33,016 bases of DNA. Origin: Gemmatimonadota bacterium. GTDB taxonomy: Bacteria; Gemmatimonadota; Gemmatimonadetes; Gemmatimonadales; Gemmatimonadaceae. Positions 28,301 to 33,016 of this stretch are shown piece after piece; positions within the stretch are counted from its first letter, which is position 1, and every line of letters begins with the position of its first letter. Under the pieces are notes generated by a model, which was given only the letters and a program-made list of their open reading frames with translations, was not told the origin of the DNA and did no database searches. Location: the NCBI GenBank assembly GCA_028287345.1, contig JAQBPV010000499.1:1-33016 (forward strand), read 5' to 3'. Both the position numbers and the translations under genes were made by a program.

Positions 28301-29478
28301 AGCGCGATGGTCGCTCCATCGGTGCGGAGGAGAGCACTGGCGTGGCGCAGAATGAGCTGCATCACTCGATCGATACGGAGCGATTCCCCGACGACGCGCA
28401 CGACGTCAGCGAGCGCCTCTGTCTGTCGCCGCTGGTGCAAGCTCTCAGCGTAGAGACGTGCGTTGCTGATCGCCGCGGCGGCCTGCGCGCCGATCGTGAG
28501 CAGCAGATCGGCGTCGTCCGCGTGGAGCGGTTGGCCCTTGGCCGTCTCGACGACCACGGTGGCGACGGTCGTCGGCCCGATGACCGAGGGCACGGCGAAC
28601 ATGGTTCCTTGAGTTATCGGACGCTGTTCCTTCGCCGCCGCTTCGCCGAGTGCCCGCAGCGCTACCGGCGTGAACATCTCGTCGATCTCCTCACCGTCGC
28701 GGCGAAAGGCGCGTGGCCAGGTGATGCCCTTTGCGTCGGTGGCGAGCACGATGACCGTGTTCACCGGAAGGATGCTCTCGATCTGCGCGGCCAGCGAGCG
28801 GAGAATCGTCGGCTCGTCGAGCGAGCGCGCGAGCAGTGAACCCGCTTCGTGAAGATGCTGCAGCCGACGCGCACGTCGCTCCGCCAACTCGACGAGCGAC
28901 GCCTGCTCGAGCATGGCCGCTACCTGCTGCCCGAACAGCTCCACCGTGCGAACGCGCGTCAACGTCGGTCGCGTGCGGTCCGCTGGGTCGTCGAGCACGA
29001 GTGTCGCCACGATGGTTCCATTGGCGAGTCGCAGCGGAACGAGCAGCGTATCCTGCGGCGACCATTCAGGATCCGTACTCGGCTCGAGCGAGCTGCGGAG
29101 ACCACCCTGGAACTCCTCGATCACCCAGGGATCACGTCCCTCGAGATAGTACGATCCGCTGATGCGAAAGCGTTCGATACCGGCGAGGCGCCGCTTCCAC
29201 ACCGCGCCCGATACCGGCTGCGCGCGCAACAGATTCTCTTCCGCCGACGACAGCCCTGCGCTGACGATGGCCGTGGCATTCATGTCCACGTCGCGGAGCG
29301 TGATGGTGACGCGTCCGAATCCGATCTGCCGGATGGCTTCGACGAACACGTGCAGCCGCGCGTCCATCGAGGGGGCGCGCTCCACTTCGGCGAGCGCTTC
29401 GTGCAGGAGCAACAGGTGATCGCGCTCCTGCTGCAGTTGGCGCACTGCCTCGTGTGGCACTTCTCGCTGTGTGCTCAT
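25396..29478 (-). CDS. Large hybrid histidine kinase (multiple GAF and PAS domains, HisKA, HATPase_c, C-terminal REC)
   Basis: 1360 aa; GAF-like segments, serial PAS segments ending in DVTE/DITDE, H-box SGVAHELNNPLAAVMAFAQLL, N/G boxes VVLNLVANAEQAL, SDNGPGIP, GTGLGLSISDGIV; REC RILVVDDEPAMRAAV…VVLLDLRMPD. Confidence 0.95.
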   Translation of the reverse strand: MSTQREVPHEAVRQLQQERDHLLLLHEALAEVERAPSMDARLHVFVEAIRQIGFGRVTITLRDVDMNATAIVSAGLSSAEENLLRAQPVSGAVWKRRLAGIERFRISGSYYLEGRDPWVIEEFQGGLRSSLEPSTDPEWSPQDTLLVPLRLANGTIVATLVLDDPADRTRPTLTRVRTVELFGQQVAAMLEQASLVELAERRARRLQHLHEAGSLLARSLDEPTILRSLAAQIESILPVNTVIVLATDAKGITWPRAFRRDGEEIDEMFTPVALRALGEAAAKEQRPITQGTMFAVPSVIGPTTVATVVVETAKGQPLHADDADLLLTIGAQAAAAISNARLYAESLHQRRQTEALADVVRVVGESLRIDRVMQLILRHASALLRTDGATIALLRGDSLEVTAGIGVGKALLGSRMPIQGSVSGRVIRSASSVIREEVNADPDAFVPSAAYAQITNAIIVPLLSVNGPVGVLSVFNRLEPFVPEDAEFLQRLADQVSVAVVNAKLFEEVAEATREWAVAFDSIGSGMVLLDKRGRIQRTNAQARVLLGVSYENEVLDRDFHTALFGDDAPCDECVHFAAITQGMVKRGTHDDRARGRVFEITASPHPLGGAVVTFDDVTEHRALAERHRRVVETSRDAIVITNRERRIIFANPAAHELLARGSDLIDLPAEHAVPEDQHAEVREREDRALAGEPQNYEGEVVRPDGDRRIVAIATAPMLELGKVTGIVATLRDITDERRARDAVALSESRYRNLFESASDAIYTLDSHGTFTSANQATCELTGRTRDAMLGHSTRVVLDQEDIPLVQHHFERALGGRAARYECRVRRPDGERRLVSVTNTPIRRGEEIVGILGVARDVTEARARAAELERSEARYVRLVESASDAIFTVDTDGLFTAVNRSLEHAVGRERELLMGSSFAELVDPRDLSAAEQLLRETINGARSRGAIRYIGRDGDVRHGSVITSPVLEGNRIVGALGILRDVTDEQRLAEQLLQQEKLVAVGQLVSGVAHELNNPLAAVMAFAQLLLGAPVPLSEEPRQAVETIHREAKRAAKIVSSLLTFARQQPAERAAARLNDIVNDTLELRRYTLRTANVDVTLDLDPALPPTWADPFQLQQVVLNLVANAEQALGETKGERRITIRTSTAAAGTRIVLSVSDNGPGIPREQVDRIFNPFYTTKPVGQGTGLGLSISDGIVREHGGRIRVDSMPGQGATFVVELPYVVPPADEPVALPQPAKEWAIGRRILVVDDEPAMRAAVSGFLTSLGHKVHVAANGADARALLATSEYDVVLLDLRMPDLGGEALFRELLQYDARHARRVVFVTGDLQSDAAQRFLTETGQPFIGKPFQLDDLAAVLASVTN

Positions 29479-29484
29479 GCGCGC

Positions 29485-30372
29485 TCAGCGCCCCGGTACG
29501 AGCAGATGCGCGGCCAACGGCTCCACGGTAATGTCGACTGGAGTGACACCGAGCAACTCACCATCGGCTTGCAGGGGAAGCACAGGCACGGTCTCGAGGC
29601 GGAACCGCTTCCCCTTTCTATACAGCAATGCTCGGTCCGGCCGAAAGTCGCGTCGCGTCACCCGCCACATGATTCGCACAGCGTCCCACAGGTTGAACGG
29701 CGAGAAGATGCAGCAGTCCAGAAGTCCGTCATCGATCGCAATGTCGGGACCGAAGGTGAGACGCTCCTCGAGAATCGACCCGAAGTTGGCAAAGAGGACA
29801 GCCGCCGCCTTCCGCTCGATCATCTCACCATCGACCTCCACCCGCGCGAGAAAGAATTGACGGAACAGCACGGCGCGCAGCGCGGCTTTCGTCGCGATGA
29901 TCGTATACGAAAGCACGCCAAGCCGTCGCTTCATCCACGCGGGCGTCTCGGCCACCATCGCCGCGTCGATGCCGACGCCGGCCGCGACAGCGAAGCGCTG
30001 CCCGAGCACGACGCCGAGGTCGATCTGCTTGACATGGCCCTCCATGAGAGCCTTCACAGCTTTCTCGATGTTGCGCGAGATCCCCAGCGCACGCGCGAGC
30101 AGGTTGCCCGTTCCGCCCGGCAGCACACCGATGGGAATGCTCGAGCCGGCGAGCGCGCCGGCGACCTCCATCACCGTGCCGTCGCCGCCGAGGGCGAACA
30201 CGATGTCGTAGTGTCTGCCGCGACCCTCACTGATCTCGCGGGCGTGACCGGCACGCTCTGTGAGAATCACATCACACGACACGCCGGCGTCGGTGATCGC
30301 TCGACACGCAGCATCGACGAGACGCGCTCCGCTTCGCGAGGCGGGATTCGCAATGAGCAGCGCGCGCTTCAA
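29485..30372 (-). CDS. Diacylglycerol kinase family lipid kinase (likely TTG start overlapping the TamB-like stop)
   Basis: LLIANPASRSG, VFALGGDGTVMEVAGAL, IGVLPGGTGNLLARALGI, GVGIDAAMV, LQADGELLG. Confidence 0.93.
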   Translation of the reverse strand: MKRALLIANPASRSGARLVDAACRAITDAGVSCDVILTERAGHAREISEGRGRHYDIVFALGGDGTVMEVAGALAGSSIPIGVLPGGTGNLLARALGISRNIEKAVKALMEGHVKQIDLGVVLGQRFAVAAGVGIDAAMVAETPAWMKRRLGVLSYTIIATKAALRAVLFRQFFLARVEVDGEMIERKAAAVLFANFGSILEERLTFGPDIAIDDGLLDCCIFSPFNLWDAVRIMWRVTRRDFRPDRALLYRKGKRFRLETVPVLPLQADGELLGVTPVDITVEPLAAHLLVPGR

Positions 30373-33016
30373 AACACCCAGGATCGGAAGAGCGAGAAAC
30401 CCCACTGCTGCGGCGTCGCCACGAAGCCGCGCACGCTGCCGGCGTTGCAGCGGAGTGCACTCGCCGCCGGATCGAGACCTGCGCGCAGCGACAGGCGGTC
30501 CGGCGCCAGCAGCGGGAAGCGATACTCGAGCTTGCCCTCGATAGCGTTGCCGAAACCCTTGAGCCCCTGCAGCGATGCGTCGTCCGACCCTCCGAGCTGA
30601 CAGAGCCCGGTGCTGAAGCTCAGGAAGAGACGATCCTTGATCTGCTTCTCGCCACCGAGCCTCGTGCTCGAGAGGAAGCTGCGGAATGCGCTCGTCGTCG
30701 CGCCGGTCGACGTGCTGAGCGGATCGTTCGCTGCACCCGATTGGATCTGAATGAGGTCGACGAAACCGCCGAGTTGATCGCGCAGCGCGCGACTCACGGT
30801 GGCGTTCAGCGTCGGCAGCAGGAATTCCGCAGCGCGCTGCGAAGCGGCGACGTCGCGCTCACCGAGCTCGAAGCTCGGACGTCCCGTGACCAGATAGCTC
30901 ACGAGATCCGACGGCGAGAGATACGCGTCCGTACTCGATAGCTCGAGCGCCGGCTGCGGATAGAAGTTGCCGTGAATGCGCGCCTTGATGCCGATATCGG
31001 CGCGACTCGCCTGCTTCACCTGATAGAGTGCCGAGACGTCGATCTCGGGATTGAAGTCCGGCGTGCCGAAGAAGGAGATGCGCCCGCTTTGCACCTGGAA
31101 CTCGCGCTGCACCGCCGTGAGGTCGAGCGTGTACGTGCCGCGATCTGCCGTGAGTGTGCCGCTGAGCGCGAGCTTGTACCGCGCGGAGTCGCCACGGACG
31201 TCGCGAGCGAGTGTGGAACGTGTCGTCTCGCGTTCGTCGAGCGCACGCGTGACGTTGAGCGAGCCGCCGAGCTTGATGTTCGCTTCGCGCGATCGCAGCC
31301 ACACCTCATCGCCCAACTGCACGGACACGCCTTCCAGACGCAGATGCTCCACCAGTGCGCTCGGCGGCTGCGGCATGATCTGGCGGTTCTTCACGTCCGT
31401 CGTATCGAAGAGCTGCGCGAAATCATCCGCCGTGAGGTCGACGATCTGCTTGCGAATCAGCTCGGGGATGAAGATCGTGCCGCGATCCACGACCACCGTT
31501 CCCGACATCCTCGCTTCGTCTGGAGTGCCGGCGAGCGTCAGTCCGTTCTGTCCCGTCGAGACGTCGAGTCGCGCGAGGCCGCGCTTGTCGACGGCGCGCA
31601 ACTCACGTGCGTCGAGCCGGAGATCCAGACGCGGATTTGAGAGATCGCGGAACACGACTGACCCCTGCAGCGACGCGCCGCCACCACTCGCCGGACTTGT
31701 CCAGTGCAGCTGATTCACCGTGAGCGAATCGCGCGCCGCATCCACCGAGATATCGCCCGTGATGTTCGACAGACGCATGCCGACATCCGGCACCTCGATG
31801 CCGCCATCACGAACCGTCGCGACACCGCCCACGTGCGGATGATCCGGCTGGCCGCTGAGCGTGAGGTCGAGCGCCAACCGTCCTGTCGAATTGCGCAGCT
31901 TCGTCGACAACGCCTCCACCAGCGCGAGATCGACGCTGTCCGCGTGCACCCGACCGCGCAGCGAATCGCCGGTCGTCTTTGCCGAGAAGAGCGTGAGTGC
32001 GACGGGGTAGCTGAGCGTGCCGTCGAGAATGGAGCGTCCGCCGCGCAGCACGTTCGCCTCGAAACCGAGACGATTCGCATCGTAGCCACCGTCGACTTTC
32101 ACCAGCTCGGTCGAAAGGCCCGCATACTTGAGGTCGCGCGCCGCGGCGGTCAGTGCGATCACCGGCTGCTCGCGCGTGCCGCTGACGTTGAGGTCCAGCG
32201 ACATCTTGCCCGCGAGCGCCGAGGGCAGCTGCGCGAACACTCCCAGATCGGCGAGTGGAACCGAGTCCGCCTTGAGCCGAATGCGCGCCGGAGCATGCAG
32301 CGGCGCGTTCACGAAGCCCGAGAACTTCGCGCCTGCCACGTCAGCGAAGATCAGGGTATCCACCGTCACGCTCGAGTCCGACCTCGTGAACACCGACGGA
32401 CGCTGCAACCCCCATCGCGAGGTGCCGAGCGCGAGGTTGAGCGTGTCGAGCCGCACTGTCATCGTGTCGTGAGACGTGCTCCAGTCTCCCGCCGCCCGCA
32501 CCCACGCGCCGTTCTCGCCGCGAGCGCCGGACGCAAAGCGCGCGTGGCCCGCATCGAGAATATTCGCCGCGAACGTCGCCGAGTCGAGCCGCACGCCCGA
32601 GACCATCGCCGTGTCGGCGCGCAGGTCGAGTCCGCCCGTCAGCCTCCCGAGCACGTCGCGCACGGCGAGTGTGCCCGAGACGCTGCGCACGCGATCGCCG
32701 CGTACATACAGGTTGCTTCCATTGAGTGCGCCGCGGACGTCCAGCGAGTCGAGCCACCCACGCATGACACCGCGGAAGGCGAGCGACCCGGTGAGCGAAT
32801 CGGACGCGAGCTTCTTTACGGTCGAGTCGGAAGCGCGGCCGAGATAGCGCCGCAGTCCGCCGAGTGAATCGACGTCCGCTTCCAGTTGCAGCGAATCGGC
32901 GCCTGCCGGCCGCGTGAGACCCAGGATACCGCGAGCACGGAGCACGCCGGCTTCGCTCACCACGCGCGCCGTGTCCATCAAGAGCACGCCGTTGTCGAAG
33001 CGCATGCGCGAATACC
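30369..33016 (-). CDS. TamB/DUF490-like translocation and assembly protein, C-terminal part (5' end beyond window)
   Basis: Long repetitive beta-strand protein; C-terminal region GRISFFGTPDFNPEIDVSALYQVKQASRADIGIKARIHGNFYPQPALELSSTDAYLSPSDLVSYLVTGRPSFEL typical of TamB C-termini; ends …LFRSWVF. Confidence 0.85.
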   Translation of the reverse strand, partial: YSRMRFDNGVLLMDTARVVSEAGVLRARGILGLTRPAGADSLQLEADVDSLGGLRRYLGRASDSTVKKLASDSLTGSLAFRGVMRGWLDSLDVRGALNGSNLYVRGDRVRSVSGTLAVRDVLGRLTGGLDLRADTAMVSGVRLDSATFAANILDAGHARFASGARGENGAWVRAAGDWSTSHDTMTVRLDTLNLALGTSRWGLQRPSVFTRSDSSVTVDTLIFADVAGAKFSGFVNAPLHAPARIRLKADSVPLADLGVFAQLPSALAGKMSLDLNVSGTREQPVIALTAAARDLKYAGLSTELVKVDGGYDANRLGFEANVLRGGRSILDGTLSYPVALTLFSAKTTGDSLRGRVHADSVDLALVEALSTKLRNSTGRLALDLTLSGQPDHPHVGGVATVRDGGIEVPDVGMRLSNITGDISVDAARDSLTVNQLHWTSPASGGGASLQGSVVFRDLSNPRLDLRLDARELRAVDKRGLARLDVSTGQNGLTLAGTPDEARMSGTVVVDRGTIFIPELIRKQIVDLTADDFAQLFDTTDVKNRQIMPQPPSALVEHLRLEGVSVQLGDEVWLRSREANIKLGGSLNVTRALDERETTRSTLARDVRGDSARYKLALSGTLTADRGTYTLDLTAVQREFQVQSGRISFFGTPDFNPEIDVSALYQVKQASRADIGIKARIHGNFYPQPALELSSTDAYLSPSDLVSYLVTGRPSFELGERDVAASQRAAEFLLPTLNATVSRALRDQLGGFVDLIQIQSGAANDPLSTSTGATTSAFRSFLSSTRLGGEKQIKDRLFLSFSTGLCQLGGSDDASLQGLKGFGNAIEGKLEYRFPLLAPDRLSLRAGLDPAASALRCNAGSVRGFVATPQQWGFSLFRSWVF

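Overview
This is a high-GC, densely coding chromosomal window. The gene content and high-GC style suggest Gemmatimonadota or a relative, but that is inference. About 31 genes are supportable. The + strand half carries ruvB, queA and tgt, then a tightly overlapping housekeeping run: yajC-def-fmt-tenI-thiS-thiG-rsmB-PASTA protein-rpe-TlpA-like-YbbR-tsaD-lgt. The - strand half carries a cytochrome c/FTR1 fusion iron permease, acpS, CYTH, HAD and EamA genes, an NlpC/P60 plus S58 peptidase pair, and a signalling/envelope cluster (TamB-like, diacylglycerol kinase, very large hybrid histidine kinase, NtrC-like regulator, 8-Cys zinc ribbon). I found no CRISPR array, rRNA, tRNA, transposase or phage module. 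The observations most worth checking are: (1) an NtrC-type AAA+ response regulator whose sigma54-contact GAFTGA loop is missing and shortened; (2) a kinase-less PASTA protein between rsmB and rpe, where Firmicutes carry the PASTA kinase; (3) three structurally different intergenic inverted-repeat elements, two of them bracketing queA; (4) a hairpin that would sequester a Shine-Dalgarno sequence ahead of a 17-codon ORF overlapping the S58 peptidase start.
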